64,000 nucleotides of DNA from contig JBHGNT010000003.1 of the NCBI GenBank assembly GCA_043228905.1, forward strand, positions 15,748,001 through 15,812,000, written 5' to 3'. Made by a program: the position numbers and the translations under genes. Numbering within the stretch: position 1 is the first letter of the stretch; every line of letters begins with the position of its first letter. The stretch comes from Azolla caroliniana (lineage: Eukaryota > Polypodiophyta). This document shows positions 1 through 10,252 of the stretch, piece by piece. A model generated the notes under the pieces. It made no database searches. It was not told the origin of the DNA and saw only the letters and a list, made by a program, of their open reading frames with translations.

Positions 1-815
1 TGTTATACAAGTTCGGTATGGCTGAGTGCAAATACGCGGCAACCCCGCTTGATCGCAATCTCAAACTAGATGCAAACTCCGGCACCAAAGCGTGTGAGGC
101 GACTCAGTATCGGCAACTCATCGGGAGTCTCATCTACCCCACGATCACTCGGCCCGATCTCAGTTATCCGGTCGGTCTCCTTAGCCAATTCATGCAAACA
201 CCGCATGATACTCACTTGGATTGCGCTAAGTGAGTTCTACGAAACGTGAGTGGCACAATGGATTGCGGCATCCTCTACAAGACCATGATGCCAATACGAC
301 TTGAGGGGTACACAGACGCCGATTGGGCCGGCTACAAAGCCGATAGAAGATCAACCTCCGGATTTGTTTTTTCCCTTTTCCCTCGGCAGCGGAGCAATAT
401 CCTGGAGCAACAAAAAGCAACCAACCGTCGCTCTTTCGAGCACAAAGGTGGAATACAGGGGCGCGCCAGTGGCCGCATGTGAAGCCGTATGGCTCAAAAG
501 GATACTCAAGGATCTGGGTGTACCCATCAAGGATCTGACTTCCCTTTACTGCGACAACATGAGTTGTATCTATCTGGCTCGGAACCCGGTGTTCCACGCG
601 TGGACAAAGCACATCGAAGTGCATTATCACTTCATTGCGAGCGCGTTCTAGTTGGCAATGTCGACCTACAACACATTAGCACCAATCTTCAAACAGCCGA
701 CATCTTCACTAAAGCCTTAGGAGCCGACAAGCTATGGCAATTCATGACCGATCTCGGATTGACGATCCTTGACCTGCCAAGCTTGAGGGGGAGTATTGAA
801 GACACTACGCAATAA
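1..815 (+). pseudogene. Copia-D pol 3' end (RT connection and RNase H), broken
   Basis: The frames read the typical Copia connection and RNase H landmarks in order: SLIYPTITRPDLSYPVGLL near 140-195, GYTDADWAG near 305-330, LYCDNMSC near 545-570, TKHIEVHYHF near 605-635 and TADIFTKALG near 697-722. They lie in three different frames, and a TGA interrupts the first near 231, so the protein is not made as one piece. In an intact element this region joins RT to the RNase H that degrades template RNA. Assignment to Copia is secure because the motif order matches the intact Copia-A polyprotein in this window. Confidence 0.85.
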
Positions 816-1057
816 CGCGTGGATTACACAACCATGCAACAAAGCCGCGAAGAGCCGATCTACCGCGCAAAGCCACGAAGAAAGACGCAAGCCGAAGCAC
901 AGACTTCGCAACTACGCACAACGCAAGCTGGGGCACGGATTCTGCAACTCTGTATAAATGCGAGTCGACGCGAGTTGACGCGGACTCCAGAACGCAAGTC
1001 GAAGCGGATTTTGGATACCGTCTGAAACCCTAAACCCGACTTGAGCTTGAGGGGGCG
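794..1057 (+). other. basic spacer between pol and 3' LTR of Copia-D
   Basis: After the pol-terminal tract ending AAGCTTGAGGGGGA, about 260 bp intervene before a second, LTR-adjacent tract. A 68-codon frame at 819-1025 is rich in Lys, Arg, Gln and Thr (for example AKPRRKTQAEAQ). Comparable basic spacers are seen in Copia-F and in the fragment ending at 62442. It may be a lineage-specific untranslated region or a decayed accessory frame. Confidence 0.45.
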
Positions 1058-1267
1058 TGTTGAGAATCAAGCTCAACTTGGTCTAGTGTGTGAACTTACC
1101 TTGAGAGTGAATAGACACTCTAACGGTCAAGAGTCATCATTATGTCACCACTTTGTATTCTAGCATTTAGTATGAGTCATAGAATCATATTCTATGACAC
1201 ATAACTTATGAGCTTTCACATTCCCCATGCTCCATGAGTTTTGTGGTTAATGAAGAGAGAGGGTGAC

Positions 1268-1275
1268 TATATAAA
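1268..1275 (+). promoter_or_regulatory. TATA box of the Copia-D LTR
   Basis: TATATAAA lies about 210 bp into the LTR, upstream of the CT-rich stretch. This is the usual position for an LTR Pol II promoter. Confidence 0.6.
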
Positions 1276-1363
1276 GCACCCTCCTCCCACCTTGTATAAT
1301 GTCGAGTCTTTCTCCTTTGTTAATATACTTTTACCTTGCGTATTCTCTGGTCTTACTCCTTGT

Positions 1364-1369
<6 letters not shown>

Positions 1370-1402
<33 letters not shown>
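1370..1402. repeat. (TC)n microsatellite in the Copia-D LTR
   Basis: About 16 uninterrupted TC dinucleotides, followed by a short CA run. Confidence 0.9.
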
Positions 1403-1405
<3 letters not shown>

Positions 1406-1523
1406 CACACACACAGTTCATATCTATCCCGCTGCACAGAATCCATCTCTTGATTCTTTACAGACGTGTACAAAAGACGGATCGGATTAACGAGAAATCC
1501 CATGCCAGAGTGAAGGGGGAGTT

Positions 1524-1581
1524 TGTTGAGAATTCGGTCCCTCCGAATGGGATCTGGTTGAGAACCAGAGGAGCCGGATCG
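1524..1581 (+). repeat. Copia-C 3' LTR, first piece
   Basis: First 58 bp of the LTR, beginning TGTTGAGAATTCGGTCCCTC. It is related to the LTR start of Copia-E at 40000. It ends with GATCG, the target duplication of Copia-B. Confidence 0.75.
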
Positions 1582-2258
1582 TGTCGGGAACCCAACGTTC
1601 CTTATGCGCAAGGCTCAGCCACAACCGAGCTTAGAATGATACACAGAAAACGGGAAATAAACGAGACACAAAGAAGAGAAATGGTACACAGGAGGTTTAC
1701 GTGGAAAACCCCAAACTAGGGGAAAAACCACGGCAGCCCACAGGCTGCAAACTGTCACTATGTATGAATGCACACAAAAAAACAGTGAGTTCACGGAGGC
1801 AACAACCTCGGACTCACGCTCTTCGCCACAGGCGGCGGTTACAACAAAGACAGCGACCTCTTTCTCTCTCTGTACAACGTTACGCACACCACTCTCGTGC
1901 AAAACAGAAAATGACAACTACTCAAAGTTTGCCCTAAGTCATATTTATACTAATATGACTTTTCGGCTATTTACAAATATAGCCTCGATGGGCTCTCAGA
2001 AACATATTTACGAATATGTCTCTTCCTCCGGTTCTGCACCATCCGGCTCTCCGTAGCCGGGTACTCCTCATCCGGTTCACACCGGGCCTGCACCATCCGG
2101 CACTCCGTAGCCGGGTACTACTCATCCGGTTCATATCGGGTCTGTATCATCCGGCTCTCCGTAGCCGAGTACTACTCATCTGGTTCATACCGGGTCTGTA
2201 TCATCCGGCTCTCCGTAGCCGGGTACTTCTCATACCGTTTCGGCCTCGGCCGAGTTTG
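1582..2258 (-). repeat. Copia-B 3' LTR, first piece
   Basis: On the + strand it runs from TGTCGGGAACCC to CCGAGTTTG. It matches 12722 onward almost base for base. It contains four tandem units around the sequence CATCCGGCTCTCCGTAGCCG (about 2036-2225). The rest of this LTR lies beyond Copia-A at 7770-7822. Confidence 0.9.
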
Positions 2259-2981
2259 TGTTGGGATTACGGTCCCTCCGGATGGGATGGTCAAATGTCC
2301 GGGAATCGAGAATGAAGACCCGAATGAGGAGTACCCGGTATCGGAACCGGATGATGAAGACCCCGGCTACAGAGCCGGATGACGAAGACCCGGTTTCGGA
2401 TCCGGATGATGAAGACCCCGGCTACGGAGCCGGATGACGAAGACCCGGTTTCGGATCCGGATGATGAAGACCCCGACTACGGAGCCGGATGACGAATGTA
2501 CCCGGAGAGAGATCCGGATGCGGATGTGGGGACATATTTGTGAATATGTTTGCCAAAGGCCCTCGAGGCTATATTTGTAAATAGCCCGAAAGTCATATGT
2601 GTATAAATATGACTTAGGGCAAACAGTTTTGTAGTTGTTGCTCATTTTTCTGTTTTCCACTTAGAGGGAGCGAAGTGAGAGCAGCCGAGAGAGAGAGTGA
2701 GAGAGAGAGAAAGGAAGAGGTCGACGCCTCTGTGTAATACCGCCGCCTGTGGCGAGGACAGCGAGCTCAAGGTCGTCGCCTTGCAGCTCGCCATTGTACA
2801 TTCCCTGCGTATAGTGATAGTTGGAGTCTTGCACTCCCGTGGTTTTTCCCGTCTAGGGTTTTCCACGCTAAACCCTGTGCATTCGAGTCTCTCTCTGTGT
2901 TTTGATTTACTTCTGCATTGATTCGTGTTTCCTCGGTTGTGGCCGAGAGGTGAAGGTTTTGAAAGCGTCCAATTTCTAACA
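2259..2981 (+). repeat. Copia-A 5' LTR
   Basis: 723 bp from TGTTGGGATTACGG to CCAATTTCTAACA. U3 carries three copies of a roughly 55-bp unit (GATGAAGACCCCGGCTAC...). TATAAATA is at 2602-2609, followed by a GA-rich R/U5 leader and the conserved block CCCGTGGTTTTTCCC...GGGTTTTCCACG (about 2839-2870). Confidence 0.95.
2602..2609 (+). promoter_or_regulatory. TATA box of the Copia-A 5' LTR
   Basis: TATAAATA downstream of the U3 tandem repeats. The same motif recurs in the 3' LTR near 7385. Confidence 0.6.
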
Positions 2982-2984
2982 ATC

Positions 2985-2996
2985 TGGTATCACAGC
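2985..2996 (+). other. Copia-A primer-binding site (tRNA-iMet)
   Basis: TGGTATCACAGC three bases after the LTR. It differs at one position from the canonical initiator-Met complement TGGTATCAGAGC found in Copia-B. Confidence 0.85.
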
Positions 2997-3012
2997 GACT
3001 GCAGTGCAGAAA

Positions 3013-6000
3013 ATGGAAGGCGGCAGCAGCGGGCAGCCGGGGATGATGGTGCTCAATGCGCAGAACTACGCCGACTGGAAGATAAAGATGGAGGATCTGC
3101 TCATTGTTCGGGACTTGTATGAACCAATCGACAGGTCGGAAATACCCAAGGGGGTACTTGAGACGGAATGGAGGCTTCTGAACCGGAAAGCCGTTGCAAC
3201 CATTCGGCAATACGTCGACGTGAGCGTTCTACAACATGTGGCGAACGACACCAACGCATATGAGATGTGGCCGAAGCTGTCGGGCCTCTACGAGAGGAAG
3301 AATGCGTTGAACCGGACCTCCCTGATGAGGAAGATAGTGAACCTCAAGTACCGGGACGGCGAGAGTATGGTGGAACACGTAAGCACGTTCATGGGATTCG
3401 TGAACCAGCTTGCGGCGATCAAGTTCCCGTTGGAGGATGCAATGCAAGCCATCATGCTGATGTGTACATTGCCGGAAAGCTGGGAGAACTTGGTGGTGAC
3501 TCTCAGCACCTCCTGCACCGAAGATAACTTGTCCTTACAAACGGTAAAGATAAGCATCTTGAACGAAGAAGCGCGTCGGAGAGATAAAGAACCGGCCTCC
3601 GATCCGAAGATGCTGCTTACCGAATCGGATCGGGGAAGACAACGGAACCGGAGTCCGCAAAGACGGGAGAAGTCGGGGACCCGGTCGCAGTCAAGAGGAA
3701 GGCCCACATGCTTCCACTGTGGGAAGCCGGGGCACTTCCGAAAGAATTGCCGGCATTACCGAAAAGACAATGGAGCCGACGACACCGATTCGAAGAAGTC
3801 TTCGGAACGGAACGGTGCTTACCGGGGAGCCACGGACCGGAATGGTTCGGATCGGCGAGGGCAGGACCGGAAAGGAACGGCGGCACTCGCGGCAAGTGAA
3901 GAGGAGATCATGCTCATCACCGAAGAAAGTGAACTAAACATTGCCGGCGATGAGACTACCTGGGTGGTCGATTCCGGAGCGTCGTTCCACCTGACCCCGG
4001 AAAGAAGATACTTCTCATCCTACACAGCCGGTGAGCATGGCTGTGTTCGGATGGGAAATGAAGGTACGTGCCGGATTGCCGGCATAGGAGACGTGTGGTT
4101 GACAACCTCGACCGGATGCAAAATGTTGCTGAAGGATGTCCGACACGTTCCGGAGGTTCGATTGAACCTGATTTCGGCCGGGAGGCTAGACGATGAAGGC
4201 TACACAGGTAGCATCCGGAAATGCGTAATGAAGTTCAGCAAGGGGAGCCTGATAGTGGCTCGGGCCCGGAAGGTCAACACACTGTACCTTATGAATGCCT
4301 GGTTATGTCCGGAGGAGTTGAACGTGGCAGCCGACACTGCCAGTGAGCTGTGGCACAAGAGACTGTGCCACATGAGTGAGAAGGGGATGAAGAGGCTTGC
4401 AGAAGACAACCTTATTCCAGTGAAGCATGTGCACCTGGAGAAGTGCACCGATTGCCTGGCCGGTAAGCAAAACCGAACCTCCTTCCACTCAAGGCCACCG
4501 ACGAGACGTAGCGCACCATTGGAGTTGGTGCACACTGACGTGTGTCAAGTAGAAACGAAGTCACATGGCGGAGCCCAGTACTTCGTGACATTCATTGATG
4601 ACCACAGCCGGAAGCTGTGGACGGCACCGTTGAAGAAAAAGGACCAAGTGTTGTGCGTTTTCAAAGAACTCCACGCGAGAGTGGAAAGGGAATCCGGCAA
4701 GAAGCTGAAAGCGATACGAGCGGATAACGGAGGGGAATACCGGGGGCAGTTCGAGGAGTACTGTCGCTCGAAGGGAATCCGGCTCGAGTTTACTGTGCCG
4801 AAGACGCCGGAACTGAACGGGCTGGCCGAGAGGATGAACCGGACCATAATGGAGAGGGTCCGGAGTATGCTGGCGCATGCGAAATTACCCAAGGGGTTTT
4901 GGGCTGAGGCAATGTCGACGGCGACATACGTGATAAACAGATCACCCTCAGTACCTTTGGACGGAGACATGCCGCAGAGAGTGTGGACCGGCAGGGAAGT
5001 ATCCTACCGGCATCTGAAGGTGTTCGGGTGTCTCGCATATGTGCATGTGGCAAAGGACCGGAGAGGAAAGCTAGATCCAAAGACCCGGCCATGCATATTC
5101 CTCGGTTACGGCGATGACGAGTTCGGCTACCGAGTATGGGACCCGGTCGACAAAAAGATATTCCGGAGTCGTGATATCATCTTCATGGAGGACAAGACAC
5201 TCGCCGACTGGGAGTCGGAGAAGAAGATGAAGAGCTCCAAGTCGACCGGTGAGGATCAACTCTACGAGGAGCAGTCCCGACCGGCAAGGGACCGGTTAGC
5301 ACTCGAGGACCCGGCCGAAGACGGTGAAGAAACAGAACCGGCCGAGGAAGATGAAACTGATACCGGAACCGGCCCCGATCCCGAAATGGATTCGGATGAA
5401 GAGGAAACGGAGGAGCCGGTTACCGAAGCTCCGGAACGGAGATATCCTCTAAGAGAGAGAAGGGCCCCCCGGAGATTTCCGAAACCAGAGCACGTGCTGC
5501 TAACCGACGAGGGGGAGCCGGAGAGTTTTGAAGAAGCAAAGCTTGACACCCATAGCCGCAGGTGGTTAAGTGCCATGCAGGAGGAGATGGATTCCCTGCA
5601 TGAGAACCACACATATGAACTTGTGGAGTTGCCGAAAGGAAAGCGGGCACTTCGAAACAAGTGGGTGTTCAAGCTGAAACCGGGAGATGCCGGAAACCCC
5701 CCGAGATACAAAGCCAGGATCGTGGTGAAGGGGTTCCAGCAGAAGAAGGGTGTCGACTTCAACGAGATATTTGCCCCGGTAGTGAAGATGACCTCCATCC
5801 GGACGGTGCTGAGCATAGCGGCAAGCATGGACCTCGAGGTAGAACAGATGGACGTGAAGACGGCATTCCTTCACGGTGACCTCGAAGAAGAGATCTACAT
5901 GCAGCAACCGGAAGGATTCGAGAAGAAAGGGAAGGAGCACCTGGTATGCCGGTTGAAGAAGAGCCTTTACGGACTGAAGCAGGCTCCCCGGCAATGGTAC

Positions 6001-7086
6001 CGGAAGTTCGACTCTTTCATGACCGACGAAGGGTACCACAAAACGCAGTCCGATCACTGCGTGTTTGTGAAGAAGTTCGAAGGAGGAGACTTTCTAATAC
6101 TCCTCCTGTACGTGGACGACATGTTGATCGTCGGACGGGACCAGGGCAAGATACGGATGCTGAAGAAAGCGCTTCACCGAACCTTCTCAATGAAGGACTT
6201 GGGTCCGGCGAGGCAAATACTAGGGATGCACATCATCCGGGACCGGAAGAAGAAGCAGTTGTGGCTGTCACAGGAGAAGTACGTGACAAAGGTGCTTCAC
6301 CGGTTCAACATGTCGGAAGCAAGACCGGTCGGGTCAACCCTCCCGGCAAACTGCAAATTGTCCAGCAAGCAAAGCCCCAAGACAAAGGCTGAGAAGGAGG
6401 ACATGATGAAAGTACCATATGCCTCTGCCGTCGGAAGCTTGATGTACGCAATGGTGTGTACAAGACCGGACATAGGATATGCAGTCGGAGTGGTGAGCCG
6501 GTACATGAGCAATCCCGGCAAAGAGCACTGGAACGCGGCCAAGTGGATACTCCGATACCTGAAGGGCACGGCAAACGTGTGCCTCCGATTCGGCTCCGGT
6601 AAGCCCGAAATCGACGGCTTTACCGATTCGGATATGTCGGCTGATGCAGATACCAGCCGGTCCACATCAGGGTATGTGATGACGTATGCAGGGGGAGCTG
6701 TTTCGTGGCAGTCGAGGCTGCAGAAGACGGTTGCGTTGTCGACCACGGAGGCGGAGTACATGGCGGCTGTTGAAGCCGGCAAGGAAATAATATGGATGAA
6801 GGACTTCATTAGAGAGCTCGGTATCCGGCAGGAGGAGTACCGACTCTACTGCGACAGTCAGAGTGCCATCCACCTTGCGAAGAATGCGGCCTATCACTCC
6901 CGGACGAAGCACATCCAGCGAAGATATCACTGGATCCGGGAAAGGATAGAAGACCAGGAGTTCGTGCTGACGAAGATCCACACGGACGAGAACGGGTCAG
7001 ATATGCTGACCAAAGTGCTCACACCCGACAAGCTGGAAGCGTGCCGGAAGAGGGTCGGACTGGAAAGACATCCCATGCCGAAGTGA
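3013..7086 (+). CDS. Copia-A gag-pol polyprotein, intact
   Basis: A 1357-residue single polyprotein. The first ATG after the primer site (3013, MEGGSSGQPG) is the chosen start. In order: gag (UBN2-like, about 15-190), CCHC knuckle CFHCGKPGHFRKNC (233-246), aspartic protease DSGA (D320), GAG-pre-integrase HHCC zinc region from about 447, integrase core with D509, D571 and E606, an acidic linker (about 760-820), RT beginning near HTYELVELPKG with YVDD at 1033-1036, and RNase H with TDSD near 1205, a TTEAEY block and LYCDSQSA. All catalytic residues are present, and the length is normal for a plant Copia element. It is most like Tnt1/TNT1-94-type polyproteins. Its product would form cytoplasmic particles, reverse-transcribe element RNA and integrate the cDNA. 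Confidence 0.96.
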   Translation: MEGGSSGQPGMMVLNAQNYADWKIKMEDLLIVRDLYEPIDRSEIPKGVLETEWRLLNRKAVATIRQYVDVSVLQHVANDTNAYEMWPKLSGLYERKNALNRTSLMRKIVNLKYRDGESMVEHVSTFMGFVNQLAAIKFPLEDAMQAIMLMCTLPESWENLVVTLSTSCTEDNLSLQTVKISILNEEARRRDKEPASDPKMLLTESDRGRQRNRSPQRREKSGTRSQSRGRPTCFHCGKPGHFRKNCRHYRKDNGADDTDSKKSSERNGAYRGATDRNGSDRRGQDRKGTAALAASEEEIMLITEESELNIAGDETTWVVDSGASFHLTPERRYFSSYTAGEHGCVRMGNEGTCRIAGIGDVWLTTSTGCKMLLKDVRHVPEVRLNLISAGRLDDEGYTGSIRKCVMKFSKGSLIVARARKVNTLYLMNAWLCPEELNVAADTASELWHKRLCHMSEKGMKRLAEDNLIPVKHVHLEKCTDCLAGKQNRTSFHSRPPTRRSAPLELVHTDVCQVETKSHGGAQYFVTFIDDHSRKLWTAPLKKKDQVLCVFKELHARVERESGKKLKAIRADNGGEYRGQFEEYCRSKGIRLEFTVPKTPELNGLAERMNRTIMERVRSMLAHAKLPKGFWAEAMSTATYVINRSPSVPLDGDMPQRVWTGREVSYRHLKVFGCLAYVHVAKDRRGKLDPKTRPCIFLGYGDDEFGYRVWDPVDKKIFRSRDIIFMEDKTLADWESEKKMKSSKSTGEDQLYEEQSRPARDRLALEDPAEDGEETEPAEEDETDTGTGPDPEMDSDEEETEEPVTEAPERRYPLRERRAPRRFPKPEHVLLTDEGEPESFEEAKLDTHSRRWLSAMQEEMDSLHENHTYELVELPKGKRALRNKWVFKLKPGDAGNPPRYKARIVVKGFQQKKGVDFNEIFAPVVKMTSIRTVLSIAASMDLEVEQMDVKTAFLHGDLEEEIYMQQPEGFEKKGKEHLVCRLKKSLYGLKQAPRQWYRKFDSFMTDEGYHKTQSDHCVFVKKFEGGDFLILLLYVDDMLIVGRDQGKIRMLKKALHRTFSMKDLGPARQILGMHIIRDRKKKQLWLSQEKYVTKVLHRFNMSEARPVGSTLPANCKLSSKQSPKTKAEKEDMMKVPYASAVGSLMYAMVCTRPDIGYAVGVVSRYMSNPGKEHWNAAKWILRYLKGTANVCLRFGSGKPEIDGFTDSDMSADADTSRSTSGYVMTYAGGAVSWQSRLQKTVALSTTEAEYMAAVEAGKEIIWMKDFIRELGIRQEEYRLYCDSQSAIHLAKNAAYHSRTKHIQRRYHWIRERIEDQEFVLTKIHTDENGSDMLTKVLTPDKLEACRKRVGLERHPMPK

Positions 7087-7094
7087 AGGGGGAG
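7085..7094 (+). other. Copia-A polypurine tract
   Basis: GAAGGGGGAG directly before the 3' LTR, overlapping the pol stop codon. It would prime plus-strand synthesis. Confidence 0.85.
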
Positions 7095-7096
7095 TT

Positions 7097-7764
7097 TGTT
7101 GGGATTACGGTCCCTCCGGATGGGATGGTCAGATGTCCGGGAATCGGGAATGAAGACCCGAATGAGGAGTACCCGGTATCGGAACCGGATGATGAAGACC
7201 CCGGCTACGGAGCCGGATGACGAAGACCCGGTTTCGGATCCGGATGATGAAGACCCCGGCTACGGAGCCGGATGACGAATGTACCCGGAGAGAGATCCGG
7301 ATGCGGATGTGGGGACATATTTGTGAATATGTTTGCCAAAGGCCCTCGAGGCTATATTTGTAAATAGCCCGAAAGTCATATGTGTATAAATATGACTTAG
7401 GGCAAACAGTTTTGTAGTTGTTGCTCATTTTTCTGTTTTCCACTTAGAGGGAGCGAAGTGAGAGCAGCCGAGAGAGAGAGTGAGAGAGAGAGAAAGGAAG
7501 AGGTCGACGCCTCTGTGTAATACCGCCGCCTGTGGCGAGGACAGCGAGCTCAAGGTCGTTGCCTTGCAGCTCGCCATTGTACATTCCCTGCGTATAGTGA
7601 TAGTTGGAGTCTTGCACTCCCGTGGTTTTTCCCGTCTAGGGTTTTCCACGCTAAACCCTGTGCATTCGAGTCTCTCTCTGTGTTTTGATTTACTTCTGCA
7701 TTGATTCGTGTTTCCTCGGTTGTGGCCGAGAGGTGAAGGTTTTGAAAGCGTCCAATTTCTAACA
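7097..7764 (+). repeat. Copia-A 3' LTR
   Basis: 668 bp with the same ends as the 5' LTR. It has two rather than three copies of the U3 tandem unit, which explains the length difference of about 55 bp. Confidence 0.95.
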
Positions 7765-7769
7765 GTTTG

Positions 7770-7822
7770 TTCGTCGGCCCTGTTCTTCTCCCTTCCCATC
7801 CGGAGGAACCTGTCTCCCAACA
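7770..7822 (-). repeat. Copia-B 3' LTR, second piece
   Basis: The sequence running from TTCGTCGGCCCTG to TCTCCCAACA completes the LTR interrupted at 2258. It is followed, in element sense, by the polypurine tract at 7823-7834. Confidence 0.9.
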
Positions 7823-10252
7823 AACTCCCCCTTCACTCCGGCATGGGGTGTCTTACCAGTCTGATTCTCTTCCGGCATGCATCCAGCTTGTCGGGTGTCA
7901 GCACTTTGGTCAGCATATCTGACCCGTTCTCGGCCGTGTGGATCTTCGTCAGTGCGAACTCCTGGTCATCTACTCTTTCCCGGATCCAGTGATACCTCCG
8001 CTGGATATGCTTTGTCCGGGAATGGTAGGCCGCAGTTTTAGCAAGGTGGATGGCACTTTGACTGTCGCAATAGAGTCGGTATTCCTCTTGCCGTATACCG
8101 AGCTCTCCGATGAAGTCCTTCATCCATAAAATTTCCTTGCCGGCTTCCACAGCCGCCATGTACTCCGCCTCCGTGGTTGACAATGCAACCGTCTTCTGCA
8201 GCCTCGACTGCCACGAAACAGCTCTCCCTGCATATGTCATTACATACCCGGATGTAGACCGGCTGGTATCCACATCAGCCGACATGTCCGAATCGGTGAA
8301 ACCGTCCAGTTGAGGTTTTCCAGAGCCGAATCGGAGACACATATTTGAAGTGCCCTTCAAATACCGGAGTATCCATTTGACTGCGTTCTAGTGCTCCTTG
8401 TCGGGATTACTCATGAACCGGCTCACCACTCCGACTGCGTGTCCAATATCTGGTCGGGTACAAACCATTGCGTACATCAAGCTCCCGACGGCAGAGGCAT
8501 ATGGAATCTTCATCATATCTGCCTTCTCTCCTTTCTTCTTCGGGCTTTGCTTGCCGGATAGCTTGCAGTTTGCCGGAAGTGTCGATCCGACCGGTTTCGC
8601 ATCTGACATGTTGAACCGGTGAAGTACCTTTGTCACGTACTTCTCCTGTGACAACCATAATTGCTTCACTGACCGGTCCCGAATGATGTGCATCCCCAGC
8701 ATCTGTCTTGCCGGACCCAAGTCTTTCATTGAGAAGGTCCGGTTGAGAGCCTTCTTCAGCATCCGTATTTCGACTTGGTCCCGTCCGACGATCAACATGT
8801 CATCCACGTACAGGAGGAGTATCAGGAAGTCCCCTCCTTCGAACTTCTTCACAAACACGCAGTGATCGGTCTGCGTCTTGTGGTACCCTTGATCGGTCAT
8901 GAAGGAGTCGAACTTCCGATACCATTGTTGGGGAGCCTGCTTCAGTCCGTACAGGCTCTTCTTCAACCGGCATACCAGGTGCTCCTTCCCTTTCTCCACA
9001 AATCCTTCCGGTTGCTGCATGTAGATCTCCTCTTCGAGGTCGCCGTGAAGGAATGCCGTCTTCACGTCCAGCTGCTCTACCTCGAGGTCCATGCTTGCTG
9101 CTATACTCAGCACCGTCCGGATGGAGGTCATCTTTACTACCGGGGCGAATATCTCGTCGAAGTCCATGCCCTTCTTCTGCTGGAACCCCTTCACCACGAT
9201 CTTGGCTTTGTATCTCGGGGGGTTGCCGGCATCTCCCGGTTTCAACTTGTACACCCACTTGTTTCGGAGTGCCCGCTTTCCTTTCGGCAACTCCACTAAT
9301 TCGTATGTATGGTTCTCATGCAGGGAATCCATCTCGTCCTGCATGGCACTTAACCATTTTCGGCTGTGGGTGTCTTCCTTCACTTCTTCGAAGCTTTCCG
9401 GCTCCCCCTCATCGGTCAGCAGAACATGCTCTGCATCCGGAAATCTCCGGGGGGCCCTTCTCTCTCTGAGAGGATATCTACGTCTTCGGGCTTCGGTAAC
9501 CAGCTCCTCCATTTTATCTTCATCCGAATCCGATTCGGGGTCTTGGCCAGTTCCGGTCTCAGCTTCCTCTACTTCTTCTTCTGCCGGTTCGGTATCCTCA
9601 CCGTAACCGGCTGGTTCCTCGAGTGCTAACCGGTCTCTTGCCGGTTGGGTCTGCTCATTGTAGAGTCTATCCTTACCAGTCGACTCAGAGTTCATTGTCT
9701 TCTTCTCCGACTCCCAGTCGGTGAGCGTCTTGTCCTCCATGAAGATAATATCTCGACTCCGGAATACCTTCTTGTCGACCGGGTCCCACACTCGGTAGCC
9801 GAACTCATCGTCACCGTAACCGAGGAATATGCATGGTCGGGTCTTTGGATCTAACTTTCCTCTCCGGTCCTTTGCTACATGCACGTACGCGAGACACCCG
9901 AACACCCTCAGATGCCGGTAGGATACTTCCTTACCGGTTCACACTCTCTGTGGCGTGTCTCCGTCCAAGGGTACTGAGGGTGATCTATTAATCACATATG
10001 TCGCCGTCGACAGTGCCTCGGCCCAAAACTTCTTGGGTAGGTTTGCATGCGCTAGCATACTCCGGACCCTCTCCATTATGGTCCGGTTCATCCTCTCGGC
10101 CAGTCCGTTTAGTTCCGGCGTCTTCGGCACGGTAAATTCGAGCCGGATTCCCTTCGAGCGGCAGTACTCCTCGAACTGCCCCCGGTATTCTCCTCCGTTA
10201 TCTGCTCGAACCGCCTTCAGCTTCCGGCCGGTTTCTCTTTCCACTCTCGCGT

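Larger units (their letters stand above)
1..1462 (+). mobile_element. Copia-D, 3' end of a Ty1/copia element
   Basis: The 3' part of a Copia element whose 5' end lies left of the window. It holds a decayed RT/RNase H region, a first polypurine tract near 782-793, a basic spacer, a second polypurine tract (1041-1057) and a 3' LTR. Immediately after the LTR the sequence GACGT begins the pol tail of a different element (Copia-C), so Copia-D was inserted into Copia-C. The other target-site copy is outside the window. Confidence 0.8.
1058..1462 (+). repeat. 3' LTR of Copia-D
   Basis: It starts TGTTGAGAATCAAGCTCAAC directly after a polypurine tract and ends TTCTTTACA, giving TG...CA ends and 405 bp. 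It has a TATA box at 1268-1275 and a long CT/TC microsatellite in the presumptive R/U5 part. Confidence 0.75.
2259..7764 (+). mobile_element. Copia-A, intact and very young Ty1/copia element
   Basis: A complete 5.5-kb element with exact 5-bp duplication GTTTG (2254-2258 and 7765-7769), both LTRs, a primer site, one uninterrupted gag-pol frame and a polypurine tract. It sits inside the 3' LTR of Copia-B, so it is younger than Copia-B. The LTRs differ by one tandem unit and only a few substitutions seen by eye. Every structural requirement for autonomous transposition appears present. Confidence 0.96.

Noticed and set aside
1022-1038. AAACCCTAAACCC, telomere-like motif
   Set aside because: Fewer than two repeat units, inside a Copia spacer; chance or ordinary sequence.
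1267-1611. Several 60-130 codon frames over CT/GA repeats in LTRs
   Set aside because: They translate simple repeats (LSLSLS, RERERE) and have no homology signal.
3229-6981. Long antisense frames within Copia-A (up to 188 codons)
   Set aside because: Shadows of the intact polyprotein caused by its codon bias.
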